Source: Hymenobacter ruricola
GTDB taxonomy: Bacteria; Bacteroidota; Bacteroidia; Cytophagales; Hymenobacteraceae
DNA: 64,000 nucleotides
Assembly (NCBI RefSeq): GCF_015694525.1
Contig: NZ_JADQDM010000013.1
Location: forward strand, 1-64,000
Reading direction: 5' to 3'
The first letter of the stretch is position 1; each line of letters starts with the position of its first letter. Made by a program: the position numbers and the translations under genes. Shown here piece by piece: positions 51,891 to 60,124 of the stretch. The notes beneath the pieces were generated by a model that worked only from the letters and a program-made list of their open reading frames with translations, was not told the DNA's origin and did not search any database.

Positions 51891-53321
51891 TCAGGCTAAT
51901 ACTTCTTCCGTCAGGGTGCTTGCAAACGCCAGCAAATCAGCTTCGCGGAACGCGCCGGCCATCACCTGCAGGCCGATGGGCAAGCCGGCCGCATCCTCCC
52001 CCACCGGCACCGAAATGGCGGGCACACCGGCCAAAGAGGCCTGCACCGTGAAAATATCGGCCAGATACATCGAAACCGGGTCCTGCTTCTCCCCGATTTT
52101 GAAGGCCGTGGTGGGCGTGGTGGGCAGCACCAGGAAATCGTACTGGCGCAGCAGCTCATCGGTTTTTTCCTTGATGAGCCGGCGCACGCGCTGGGCTTTG
52201 GTATAGTAGGCGTCGTAGTAGCTGGCGCTGAGCACGAAGGTGCCGAGCAGGATGCGCCGCTGCACCTCGGCCCCGAAGCCTTGGGCACGACTCTTCTTGT
52301 AGAGGGATTCCAAATCCGTGGCATCCGGGGCGCGGTAGCCGTACTTCACCCCATCGAAGCGGCCCAGGTTGGAACTGGCTTCGGCGGTGGTGAGGATGTA
52401 GTAGGTCGGAATCATGTAGTCGAGGTAGGGAAACTCCACCGCTTCCACCACGTGGCCCTGGCCGCGCAGAATGTCGAGCTGCGTTTCCAGCGCCGACTTG
52501 ATTTCCGGGTTCAGGCCCTCGTTGTCGATGGCATCGGCGATGTAGCCGATGCGGTAGTGCGGCGCGGGCGCGAGCAATTCGCTGTACCTGGGCACTTCGC
52601 GCTGGCTGGCGGTGCTGTCCATGCCATCGGGGCCGGCCATTACTTCCAGCAGCAGCGCGGCGTCGGCTACCGAGCGGGTGATGGGCCCAATCTGGTCGAA
52701 CGACGACGCGAACGCCACCAGCCCGTAGCGCGAAATGCGCGAGTACGTCGGCTTAAAGCCCACCACGCCGCAAAATGCGGCCGGCTGGCGCACCGAGCCG
52801 CCCGTGTCCGAGCCAATCGAGGCCAGGCACATATCGGCCTGCACGGCCACGGCCGAGCCGCCCGACGAGCCGCCGGGCACCCGTGCGGGGTCGGCGGCGT
52901 TGCGGGCCGGGCCGAAGTACGAAGTTTCGTTGGAGCCGCCCATGGCAAACTCGTCGCAGTTCTGGCGGCCAATGAGGATGGCGTCGGCATCGAGCAAGCG
53001 CTGCACGGCCGTGCCGGTGTAGAGCGACTTGAAGCCGTCGAGCATGCGGCTGCTGCTTTGCAGCGAGTGGCCGGCGTAGGCCAGCACGTCTTTGAGGCCG
53101 ATAACCATGCCGGCGAGCGGCCCGGCGGTGCCGGCGGCCAGCTTGGCGTCCACGGCGTCGGCCTGGGCGCGGGCCTCGTCGGGCCACACTTCCAGAAAGG
53201 CGTTGAGGGTGGCGTTCTGGCGCTCGATGTTGCCCAGATAATACTCAACGAGCTGCCGGCAGGACGTGGTGCCCGCCGCCAGCTCGCTACGAACTTCGGA
53301 TAAAGACTGAAAACGCTTCAA
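51891..53321 (-). CDS. gatA: aspartyl/glutamyl-tRNA(Asn/Gln) amidotransferase subunit A
   Basis: 476 residues, standard. Releases ammonia from glutamine for conversion of misacylated Glu-tRNA(Gln) or Asp-tRNA(Asn), in complex with GatB and GatC in the cytoplasm. The amidase Ser-cisSer-Lys triad is visible: Lys77 in GMVIGLKDVL, Ser152 in VPGGSSGGSAVAV and nucleophile Ser176 in GSDTGGSVRQPA. The start is a TTG at 53321: an in-frame TAA lies 12 bases upstream and the protein begins MKRFQSLSEVRSELAAG. gatB and gatC are not in the window. Two tatA genes lie directly upstream on the same strand. Confidence 0.97.
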   Translation of the reverse strand: MKRFQSLSEVRSELAAGTTSCRQLVEYYLGNIERQNATLNAFLEVWPDEARAQADAVDAKLAAGTAGPLAGMVIGLKDVLAYAGHSLQSSSRMLDGFKSLYTGTAVQRLLDADAILIGRQNCDEFAMGGSNETSYFGPARNAADPARVPGGSSGGSAVAVQADMCLASIGSDTGGSVRQPAAFCGVVGFKPTYSRISRYGLVAFASSFDQIGPITRSVADAALLLEVMAGPDGMDSTASQREVPRYSELLAPAPHYRIGYIADAIDNEGLNPEIKSALETQLDILRGQGHVVEAVEFPYLDYMIPTYYILTTAEASSNLGRFDGVKYGYRAPDATDLESLYKKSRAQGFGAEVQRRILLGTFVLSASYYDAYYTKAQRVRRLIKEKTDELLRQYDFLVLPTTPTTAFKIGEKQDPVSMYLADIFTVQASLAGVPAISVPVGEDAAGLPIGLQVMAGAFREADLLAFASTLTEEVLA

Positions 53322-53349
53322 ACTACTTGCAGATTAGGTGTGCCCAAAA

Positions 53350-53814
53350 TTAGGCATCAGGACTGGCGTTGGCCGGAATGTATGGCTGCCGGGGCTGAGT
53401 GCCTTCCGGCGCCAAGTTAGGGGGCAATTGGTGCGCGACGGGCGGGGCCGGCTCCTCGGTTTTGTGCTGGAAGGCCTCTTCGGGCGCGGCGGCAGCGGCC
53501 GTGGCGGGGGCCACGTAGGCGGGCGTGGCCCAGGGGTCGAAGCCGGAAGCGGGCTCCGCGTCGGCGGTAGGCAACGGCGCGGGGTATTGGTTTTGCGGGC
53601 CGTAGTTGGGGTGCTGGCTGTAGTTGTTGGCCGGCGGGGCGGGTTGCTGCCCGGCCTGCTCAAACTCGCGCCGGATTTCGGTGCTGGCGTCTTTGAACTC
53701 GCGAATGCCCTTGCCCAGGCCCCGGGCCAGCTCCGGGATTTTATTGGCTCCAAAGAAAATGAGGATGACGACCAGTATTAGTATCACCTCGGAACCACCG
53801 ATATCACCAAACAT
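53350..53814 (-). CDS. tatA: twin-arginine translocase subunit TatA/E
   Basis: 154 residues from the ATG at 53814. One N-terminal membrane helix (SEVILILVVILIFFGANKIP), the FG/P hinge, and an amphipathic helix (ELARGLGKGIREFKDASTE) are the TatA signature. TatA oligomers form the pore through which folded proteins with RR signal peptides cross the inner membrane. The tail after residue 55 is long, Pro/Ala/Gln-rich and probably disordered. It lies 43 bases after a second tatA and 28 bases before gatA. tatC is not in the window. Confidence 0.94.
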   Translation of the reverse strand: MFGDIGGSEVILILVVILIFFGANKIPELARGLGKGIREFKDASTEIRREFEQAGQQPAPPANNYSQHPNYGPQNQYPAPLPTADAEPASGFDPWATPAYVAPATAAAAAPEEAFQHKTEEPAPPVAHQLPPNLAPEGTQPRQPYIPANASPDA

Positions 53815-53857
53815 AGAAAGGAAGGGTTAAATGGTTGAATAGAATAACAAGCGGCGC

Positions 53858-54229
53858 TTACTGGCGCGGCTGGCTGTTGGGGTCGTTGGGGTTGTAGGCC
53901 GGCGGGGCGGGCTGCTGGTAGCCCTGCTGCGGGGCGCCGGGCTGCGGGTAGCCTTGCGACGGCTGCTGGGGGTAGCCTTGCTGCGGATAGCCCTGCGGCG
54001 GGTACTGCTGCTGGTAGGGCGGCTGCACAGGCGCGCCGGGCTGGTCGCGGTACTGGGGCTGCTGCTCCTCGGGCTTGGCGGTGGCGTCTTTGAACTCGCG
54101 CACGCCCTGGCCCATACCCCGGAACAGCTCCGGGATGCGCTTGGCCCCGAACAACAGGATGATGACGAACAGGATGAGCAGAATTTCGGTAGTGCCGAGG
54201 GGCCCTACCAGGAACAGGGGGTGATGCAT
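53858..54229 (-). CDS. second TatA/E-family subunit with Gln/Pro/Tyr-rich repeat tail
   Basis: 123 residues from the ATG at 54229; the frame continues 25 codons upstream without support. Membrane helix (TTEILLILFVIILLFGAKRI), then PELFRGMGQGVREFKDA, which is TatA-like. After residue 55 the protein is low-complexity, with a run of GYPQQ/GYPQP-type repeats (about residues 73-112) and a PNDPNSQPRQ end. Paralogue of the next gene. A TATCTTTG box lies 72 bases upstream, so the two tatA genes and gatA probably form one transcript. It could play a TatB-like role, but TatA and TatB cannot be told apart here. Confidence 0.9.
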   Translation of the reverse strand: MHHPLFLVGPLGTTEILLILFVIILLFGAKRIPELFRGMGQGVREFKDATAKPEEQQPQYRDQPGAPVQPPYQQQYPPQGYPQQGYPQQPSQGYPQPGAPQQGYQQPAPPAYNPNDPNSQPRQ

Positions 54230-54301
54230 GAGCGGGTGGGCGCCGGGGCCCGGTTTGGGTGTGAAAAAAGGATATACGGAACCGAGCGCGGTTTGGAGGC
54301 C

Positions 54302-54309
54302 CAAAGATA
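54302..54309 (-). promoter_or_regulatory. -7 box (TATCTTTG) for the tatA-tatA-gatA unit
   Basis: Exact TAnnTTTG on the minus strand, 72 bases upstream of the first tatA ATG, in a divergent gap of about 270 bases. Confidence 0.5.
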
Positions 54310-54425
54310 CCCGATAGCAGGTGTTTGGTGCGTGAAGATGCGGGGTTCGCAGGTACAGGGCGCGGGTTCGGCGGGCTCAGAACGGGGTTCGGCGGGGGAA
54401 TGCCGCGCTACACCGGCAGATGAAT

Positions 54426-54433
54426 TAGCTTTG
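54426..54433 (+). promoter_or_regulatory. -7 box (TAGCTTTG) for the GAF-LytTR gene
   Basis: Exact TAnnTTTG, 68 bases before the GTG start at 54502. It sits inside a short palindrome, ttagctttgctaa, which could be an autoregulatory site. Confidence 0.45.
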
Positions 54434-54501
54434 CTAAGCTCTGTCTGCCGAGCTCACTCGATTAACTACTTAGGGTAGCAACCCGCTTCTCGCCATCCGC
54501 T

Positions 54502-55455
54502 GTGAAACCACCCAAAAATCCTACCATTCCCGCCATTCCCGACGATGCCCTGCGCCAGGTAAACGAAGCCGAGCGCCTGGAAGCCTTGCACAGCTACCAC
54601 GTCCTTGACACGCCTTCGGAGCAGGTTTTTACCGACATCGCTCAGCTTTCGGCCTTTATCTGCGGCACGCCCATCTCGCTGGTTTCGCTCATCGACGACG
54701 AGCGGCAGTGGTTTAAGGCCCGGGTGGGGCTCGACACCCAGGAAACGGCGCGCGAGCACGCCTTCTGCCAGTACGCCATGCGGGCCAACGACGTGTACGA
54801 AGTGCGCGACGCCACCACCGACGCCCGCTTCGCCGACAACCCGTTGGTGACGGGCGACCCCAACATCCGCTTCTACGCCGGCGCGCCGCTGCTCTCGCCG
54901 GAGGGCCAGCCCCTGGGCACGCTCTGCGCCATCGACACCATTCCGCGCGAGCTCACCACCGACCAGCGCGACGCGCTGCGCATCCTCGCCCGCCAGGTGA
55001 TGGCCCACTTGGAGCTGCGCCGCATTCGCCTGCAACTCGAAAACGAGCGCCAGAAGCTGGAAGGCGTGCTGCGCATGGCCAACCACACCGGCGACGCCAT
55101 GTACGCCAACAACCGCACCGAGATATTCGTGAAACAGGAGCAGCGCCTGGTGCGCGTGCCCACCGCCGACCTGCAGTACGTGGAGGCCCTCGGCGACTAT
55201 GTGAACCTGCACACCACCCGCGAGCGCCTCACCATGTACGGCACCATGAAGGACCTGGAAACCAAGCTGCCGGTGCGCGATTTTGCCCGTGTGCACCGCA
55301 AGTACATCGTGCGCCTCGACCGCATCGTGGCCATCGAAGCCGACGTGGCCCTGCTCGACGGCGTGCGCGGCGGCGCCGTGCCCAGCGCCGCCGTGCGCGT
55401 GCCCATCGGCAGCTCCTACAAGGCCGGCCTGCTGGCGCGCCTGAACCTGGTGTAG
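54502..55455 (+). CDS. GAF-LytTR DNA-binding regulator
   Basis: 317 residues from a GTG at 54502 (reading MKPPKNPTIPAIPDDALR); I see no in-frame ATG before the domain. Residues about 20-180 are a GAF sensor domain (LDTPSEQVFTDIAQLSAFIC, SLIDDERQWFKARVGLD, GAPLLSPEGQPLGTLCAID). A short helical linker leads to a C-terminal LytTR DNA-binding domain (about 215-315: ADLQYVEALGDYVNLHTT, FARVHRKYIVRLDRI). LytTR proteins bind direct repeats to activate genes. There is no receiver domain, so it is a one-component sensor-regulator; the GAF ligand is unknown. It is transcribed divergently from the tatA unit. Confidence 0.9.
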   Translation: MKPPKNPTIPAIPDDALRQVNEAERLEALHSYHVLDTPSEQVFTDIAQLSAFICGTPISLVSLIDDERQWFKARVGLDTQETAREHAFCQYAMRANDVYEVRDATTDARFADNPLVTGDPNIRFYAGAPLLSPEGQPLGTLCAIDTIPRELTTDQRDALRILARQVMAHLELRRIRLQLENERQKLEGVLRMANHTGDAMYANNRTEIFVKQEQRLVRVPTADLQYVEALGDYVNLHTTRERLTMYGTMKDLETKLPVRDFARVHRKYIVRLDRIVAIEADVALLDGVRGGAVPSAAVRVPIGSSYKAGLLARLNLV

Positions 55456-55640
55456 CGTTTCAGGGGCAGGGCCCGGCATTGCGCCCAGCCAAACGCCACG
55501 TTCGCCGGGCCGCAGTCGCCATTCGCCGAAATGCCCGGGGCGCGGCTCCGCAAGGCCCCCATCTTTGTTCAGGTTATCGGTTGAGGCACGCTAGTAGCCG
55601 CTTCTGCCGACAGCTAAGTTTGTTTTCATAGCTCAGAAAG

Positions 55641-55669
55641 ACACCGCGCTTTGCTCGGTGTTTTTTTTT
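55641..55669 (+). terminator. rho-independent terminator
   Basis: A short stem, acaccg with cggtgt, then nine T residues. It is about 185 bases past the LytTR stop codon, so that gene would have a long 3' end, or the terminator belongs to a separate short transcript. Confidence 0.75.
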
Positions 55670-55699
55670 GCCCGAAAGGAATCAGACGCCACCTATGCC

Positions 55700-55798
55700 G
55701 TCATGTCGAGCGCAGTCGAGACAACTCGCTTGGGGCAGTAATTCTGATGAATGGGTTTACTTCGGCACGCGAGATGTCTCGGCCAGTTCGACATGACA
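55700..55798. repeat. intergenic palindrome, family 1-like (copy F)
   Basis: Arms gtcatgtcgagcgcagtcga and ccagttcgacatgac, plus inner gagaca / tgtctc, are imperfect complements. It has the same plan as the other family 1 elements with a cgag core. It lies just after the EnvC-like stop. Confidence 0.85.
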
Positions 55799-55832
55799 GT
55801 CCAGACTGTCTGCTGCAAGCCCAATTCCTCTT

Positions 55833-57395
55833 CTACTTCCGCCCCAGCCAGTTTTCCGGGTTCAGGTTGGAGGAGTTGTGCCAAATCTGAAACTGCACTT
55901 CCGAAGTGCCTTCGGCCGAGGTAGCCACCGTGCCAATGACTTCGCGGGCACTCACGCGCTGGCCCTCGTGCACGTTCACGGAGCGCAGCTTGGCATACAC
56001 CGTGAAGAAGTCGCCGTGCTTAATCATGACGATGGTGTTCATGCCCGCGATGCTGGCAATCTTGTCCACGCGGCCATCGAAGCAGGAGCGCACGGCCTCG
56101 CCCTCGCCGGTCTGAATGTCGACGCCCCGGTTTTCGACGGTCACGTTTTTCAGTACCGGGTGCGGATGGCGGCCAAAATGCTGGCTGATGAAGCCGCGGC
56201 TCACCGGCCACGGTAAGTGGCCGCGGTTGCCGGAGAAGGACGAGGAGGCCAGCGCCGTTTCGGGCGTGAGGGCGATGCGCACGGCCCGGCGGTCGGCGGC
56301 CGCTTCCGCCGCCGTTTCCGGGGCATCGGACTCCGGGTTGGCGCTGGGGTCGTCGTTGCTGGCCGTTTCGGAAGTGGTATTATCGGTTTCGCGGCGTGGG
56401 CGAGCGGGTCCGGCACCGCCGCTGGCATTGCGGGCCGCGGCGGCCCGACGGGCGTCGCGGGCAGCGGCGAAGGCTGCTTCGCGCCGCGCGGCCAGGCGGG
56501 CGGCCCGGGCAGCACGGACTATTTCTTCCCGCACTCTGGCAGCAATTAAATTGTCCAGCTGATTGGCGGCCTGGCGGCGCTCTTCCAGCTCCTGGCGCAG
56601 GCCCTGCTCCTGCTGGCTGAGCTGCTGCACCATCTCGTCCTCTTTGGTCTTCAGGCTGAGCAGGTTGCGGTTTTCATTGAGCTGGCTGTTGAGCAGGCTG
56701 CTCTTGCGTTTCTGCTGCTCGGTGAGGCCCGAGAGCTGCTGGTGCAGCCGGTACTGCGTGCCCATGATGCGGGCCGCCTGCCGCTGCCGCTCCTCGGTGT
56801 ATTGGCGGATGTAGCGCAGCCGCAACGCGAACTGGTTGAACGACTCCGAGGCAAACAAAAACATGAGCCGGTTGAAGCCGTTGGCCGTTTTGGAGGCGGT
56901 GTAGAGCAGCCGGCCGTATTCGGCCTTGAGCTCGCGCAGGGTTTGCTGGGTTTGCAGCACCTGCGTGGCCGTTTGGTGCACGTTGGTTTCGATGCCGTGC
57001 AGTTGCGTCGAAATGCCCTGAATGACCTGCTTCTTCTCCGTCAGCTTTTCCTTGATGACGTTGAGCTGGCCCAGGCTCACCTTTTTCTTTTCCTGGGTTT
57101 GGTTCAGGGCCTGGCTGGTTTCCTGAATCTGGCGCAGGTTGGCCTGGCGCTCGCGTTCCAGCTGGGCCTTGCTTTTGGGGCGGGCCTGGCGCGTGGCCAG
57201 GCGCTGCGGCGCGCGGGTGGAAGTCCGCCGGGTCGTTTTGGTGGTTTTGGCGGGCGGCTGTTTCTTCCGCTGCTGGGCCGCCGCCGGCCCGGCCAGCCAC
57301 AAGCTCAGCACGCACAGCCACAGCCAACGGCCCGTGTGTGGCCGCGCGTGGGCGCGGGCCAGCAAGGAAGCTGTGGAGGAGAAGAAATTGTGCAC
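55833..57395 (-). CDS. EnvC-like peptidoglycan hydrolase activator (coiled coil plus degenerate M23/LytM domain)
   Basis: 520 residues from a GTG at 57395 (another GTG at 57416, and the frame overlaps the previous gene further up). Signal region RWLWLCVLSLWLAGPAAAQQ, then a Lys/Arg-rich stretch, long coiled coils (about 75-300: LRQIQETSQALNQTQEKKK, HQQLSGLTEQQKRKSS), an Ala/Arg-rich linker, and a LytM domain at the end (SQHFGRHPHPVLKN, RGVDIQTGEGEAV, FFTVYAKLRSVNV). The zinc-site HxGxD is NRGVD here and the late HxH is missing (EVQFQI), so it should be inactive as a peptidase. This is the pattern of EnvC, which activates amidases at division sites. The DUF4292 gene lies 22 bases upstream. Confidence 0.88.
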   Translation of the reverse strand: MHNFFSSTASLLARAHARPHTGRWLWLCVLSLWLAGPAAAQQRKKQPPAKTTKTTRRTSTRAPQRLATRQARPKSKAQLERERQANLRQIQETSQALNQTQEKKKVSLGQLNVIKEKLTEKKQVIQGISTQLHGIETNVHQTATQVLQTQQTLRELKAEYGRLLYTASKTANGFNRLMFLFASESFNQFALRLRYIRQYTEERQRQAARIMGTQYRLHQQLSGLTEQQKRKSSLLNSQLNENRNLLSLKTKEDEMVQQLSQQEQGLRQELEERRQAANQLDNLIAARVREEIVRAARAARLAARREAAFAAARDARRAAAARNASGGAGPARPRRETDNTTSETASNDDPSANPESDAPETAAEAAADRRAVRIALTPETALASSSFSGNRGHLPWPVSRGFISQHFGRHPHPVLKNVTVENRGVDIQTGEGEAVRSCFDGRVDKIASIAGMNTIVMIKHGDFFTVYAKLRSVNVHEGQRVSAREVIGTVATSAEGTSEVQFQIWHNSSNLNPENWLGRK

Positions 57396-57417
57396 CGGAT
57401 ATCCGTCAGAAGCCACT

Positions 57418-58197
57418 TTATTTCTGCCGCTTGTAGCCCTTGGGCACCGCAAACGGAAAGGCCAGCCGCTCGCGCCCGGCGTTCACCTTGCTGTAGTTGA
57501 TGGCCGCCGTTACCACGCCCGCCGAGGGCTGCTGCGCCTGAATGAACGTGGCGTGGGCAAACGGCAGGTTACCCTGGTCTTCCAGCGGCTTAAAATCGGT
57601 GTAGTCCACGGTCAGGTTGCGCTGGGTGGCGTCGTCTTTCACCTTCAACTGCTGCACGCGGCCGGTTTCGGGTTGCAAGAGGCGCTCAATGAGCACGCCG
57701 GCTAGCGGGTAGCTCACGCGCTGGCGGCCAGCTTCCTCCACCGTGATGGTGGGCGTGGTGCCAGTGGGCGCGGGCTGGTAGTCGCCGAGCAGCAGGGCCT
57801 GCATCTGGGCGAAGCTCACGGGCACGTTCAGCAGCTTGCTGAGGTAGTCGTAGCCACCCGAGAAGTAGGTTTTCTCCAGGCGGTTCAGCACGTGCACCGA
57901 GTCGCGCGTGAGCACGGCCCGCACGCCCTCGATGCCCACCAGCGAGGCCGAAACCCAGATGATGCTGTCGCGGCGCATGCGGATGGCGATGTTGGCCCCC
58001 TGCTTTTCGCCCTTCATGTTGATTTGCGCTTTGCCTTTGGCGTTCAGGAAAACAAAGCTGGTGTTGGTGGCCCGCACCGACGGCTCGGCGGCCGATACCG
58101 ACGTGCCGGGGCCCTTGGTGGAAACGGTGGGCACGGCTTTGCGGGCGCAGCCGCCCGCCAGCAGCCCGAGGGCCAACAGCAAAGAAATTCTATTCAT
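57418..58197 (-). CDS. DUF4292 lipoprotein
   Basis: 259 residues with a lipoprotein signal (MNRISLLLALGLLAGGCARK, lipobox LAGGC). The body is a long beta-rich domain (KAQINMKGEKQGANIAIRMR, DSIIWVSASLVGIEGVRAVL, DSVHVLNRLEKTYFSGGYDY), as in DUF4292, an outer-membrane-associated family of Bacteroidota with LolA/LolB-like character. Molecular function is not established. Its start overlaps the last eight bases of the TPR gene, and the EnvC-like gene follows within 22 bases, so the three are translationally close and probably co-transcribed. Confidence 0.9.
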   Translation of the reverse strand: MNRISLLLALGLLAGGCARKAVPTVSTKGPGTSVSAAEPSVRATNTSFVFLNAKGKAQINMKGEKQGANIAIRMRRDSIIWVSASLVGIEGVRAVLTRDSVHVLNRLEKTYFSGGYDYLSKLLNVPVSFAQMQALLLGDYQPAPTGTTPTITVEEAGRQRVSYPLAGVLIERLLQPETGRVQQLKVKDDATQRNLTVDYTDFKPLEDQGNLPFAHATFIQAQQPSAGVVTAAINYSKVNAGRERLAFPFAVPKGYKRQK

Positions 58198-60010
58198 ACA
58201 GTTTTCGGTCTTTCAATTTGCGCTCCAACAGGTTGGAGGCCACGCCGGCTTTGCGGGCGCGCTGCCATTCGGCCACGGCCTTGTCGGGGTCGCCGAGTTG
58301 GAAGAGGACGTCGCCGTAATGCTCAATCACGGAGGCGTCTTTGGTGGTTTGCATGGCTTTTTCCAGCGCCGCCCGGGCGCCGGCGTAGTCCTTCATCTTG
58401 TACAGCACCCACGCGTAGGTATCGAGGTAGGTGTCATTGTCGGGAAACTGCTTCACCACTTTGCCCGACATCTGCTTGGCCTTGTCCAGCTTTTCGCCCC
58501 GCAGCGAGAGAAAATAACTATAGTTGTTGAGCACCTGCACGTTGTTGGGGTCGCTCACCAGGGCCGCCTCGTAGGCCTCGTCCGACTTCTCGTACAAGTG
58601 CATCTCGTGGTAGGCGTCGCCGAGCTGCGCGTCGAACTGGCCCAGCAGCTCGGGGTTGTTCACCACCAGCTTGCGGCCGTGCTCCAGGGCTTTCACGCCC
58701 TTCTGCGGCTGTTTTTTCAGTAAATGGGCCACGCCGTTGTAGAACCACAGCGACGACTGGTTCGGAAACAACTCCAAAGCCCGGTCGGTGTGCACCAGCA
58801 GCGAGTCGGTCTGGTTCAGTTCGGCATCAATGAGCACGACCTGCTGCCAGATTTGAAACTTGGAATTGTCGTAGCGCAGGGCCTGCAGGTAGGTGTCGCG
58901 GGCGTCCTTTTTGTGGTCGGTCAGGGTTTGGATATCGCCGGCCACGGCGTAAGACTTAGCGTCCTTCGGGTAGGTTTTGATGGTAGCGGCGGCCAGGTCC
59001 CGCGCCAGCTGGTTCACCGATTCCTTCGGGTTCGGCAGCTGCTTGATGTAGCCCACCAGCACGCGCACCCGGTCGTCGATGTCCAGCGCCGGGCTGGCGA
59101 AGGCCTGCTTCAACTGCTGCGCCGATTCGGCGGGCTGGTTTTGCTGGCGGTACACTTCGGCCAGTATCATGTGGGCCTGTGGGTTGTCGGGGTCCACGCG
59201 CAGGGCCTGCTGGGCCACGCGCAGGGCGTCGGGCAGGCGGTTATTGCTGGCGTACATCTCGGCCTGGGCCAGCACGTAGCGGCTCTCCGTCGGGTTGGCC
59301 TTGATGAGCTTTTCGCCCTCGGCCAGCGCCAAATCCAGCTTGTTCTGCTTCAGGTAAATCTGCTGCTTCTTGAAGGAAATCTCATCCACCTGCCCAAATT
59401 CTTTCTCGGCCTGCTCCAGAGTGGCCAGGGCCTCGGGCAGCTTGTTCTGGGCCAGGTATAAGTCCGCCAAGTTGAACAGGTAGCTGCCCGAATTTGGCAC
59501 CTGCTTGATAAGGGCGGCGTAGGTTTTGGTGGCCCCGTCGTACTGTTTCTGGCTGGCCTGCACCTGGGCCAGCAGCAGGTAGTAATAGGCGTTTTTCGGG
59601 TCGAGGCGAATGGAGGCCTCGGCGTAGTTGCTGGCGTCGCGCAGGTTGCCGCTCAGCAGGTTGGCTTCCGCTATTTTGTAGTTGATGGCCGCGTTGTCGG
59701 GGTTCAGCGAATACGCTTTCAGCAACTGCTCCAGGCCCTTGGTGTAGTCTTCCAGCAGCACGTACTTCACGCCTTCCACAAACAGCGCCTCGCTCATTTC
59801 GCGCTCGCGCTCCGAGAGCGGCGGCGCACTCGCCCGCTTGGCGCGCAGCTCGGCCAGTTTTTTCTCGGCTTCGCGCTGCTCTTTTTCCAGGGCGCGCTGC
59901 TCTTTGCGGCTCAGTTTGGCCGGCGGCTGGGGGGCGCCATCCGTGGGCTGGGCATGGCTCACGGCCACCAATCCCAACCAAAACAACAGACTCAGAGCAA
60001 CTTGACGCAT
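58190..60010 (-). CDS. exported tetratricopeptide-repeat protein
   Basis: 606 residues from the ATG at 60010 (MRQVALSLLFWLGLVAVSHA, a clean signal peptide). A charged coiled segment (LSRKEQRALEKEQREAEKKL) precedes about 13 TPR units over residues 70-590 (for example LEQLLKAYSLNPDNAAINYK, ALRVDPDNPQAHMILAEVYR). TPR arrays are protein-binding scaffolds; the partner is unknown. It is the first gene of the overlapping TPR, DUF4292, EnvC-like set, suggesting a shared envelope role. A TAATTTCG sequence about 35 bases upstream is near the -7 consensus. Confidence 0.92.
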   Translation of the reverse strand: MRQVALSLLFWLGLVAVSHAQPTDGAPQPPAKLSRKEQRALEKEQREAEKKLAELRAKRASAPPLSEREREMSEALFVEGVKYVLLEDYTKGLEQLLKAYSLNPDNAAINYKIAEANLLSGNLRDASNYAEASIRLDPKNAYYYLLLAQVQASQKQYDGATKTYAALIKQVPNSGSYLFNLADLYLAQNKLPEALATLEQAEKEFGQVDEISFKKQQIYLKQNKLDLALAEGEKLIKANPTESRYVLAQAEMYASNNRLPDALRVAQQALRVDPDNPQAHMILAEVYRQQNQPAESAQQLKQAFASPALDIDDRVRVLVGYIKQLPNPKESVNQLARDLAAATIKTYPKDAKSYAVAGDIQTLTDHKKDARDTYLQALRYDNSKFQIWQQVVLIDAELNQTDSLLVHTDRALELFPNQSSLWFYNGVAHLLKKQPQKGVKALEHGRKLVVNNPELLGQFDAQLGDAYHEMHLYEKSDEAYEAALVSDPNNVQVLNNYSYFLSLRGEKLDKAKQMSGKVVKQFPDNDTYLDTYAWVLYKMKDYAGARAALEKAMQTTKDASVIEHYGDVLFQLGDPDKAVAEWQRARKAGVASNLLERKLKDRKLYE

Positions 60011-60067
60011 ATACAACAAAACCGGACCTCGGGCCCGGCTCACGAAATTACGGGGTTTACGAACGAA

Positions 60068-60097
60068 CGACGCGGCCCTCCGCGGAAGGCCGCGTCG
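60068..60097. repeat. GC-rich hairpin between nucleotidyltransferase and TPR genes
   Basis: A 10-bp perfect stem, cgacgcggcc with ggccgcgtcg, and a 10-base loop, but no T-run on either side. It could be a weak terminator or an mRNA-stabilising hairpin. Confidence 0.7.
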
Positions 60098-60124
60098 CTA
60101 GTAACGCATTTCCGCTTTAAAATG

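Larger units (their letters stand above)
55456..55832. other. intergenic gap with promoter-like box, terminator and palindrome
   Basis: 377 bases with no gene I can support. It holds an exact TAAGTTTG box (55615-55622), a terminator (55641-55669) only 19 bases later, and a palindrome (55700-55798). The segment 55456-55610 shows nothing recognisable. Confidence 0.6.

Noticed and set aside
55570..55669. Signal recognition particle RNA
   Set aside because: The conserved GGTCAGG...GGAAGCAGCC-type core is absent; only a generic hairpin and T-run are present.
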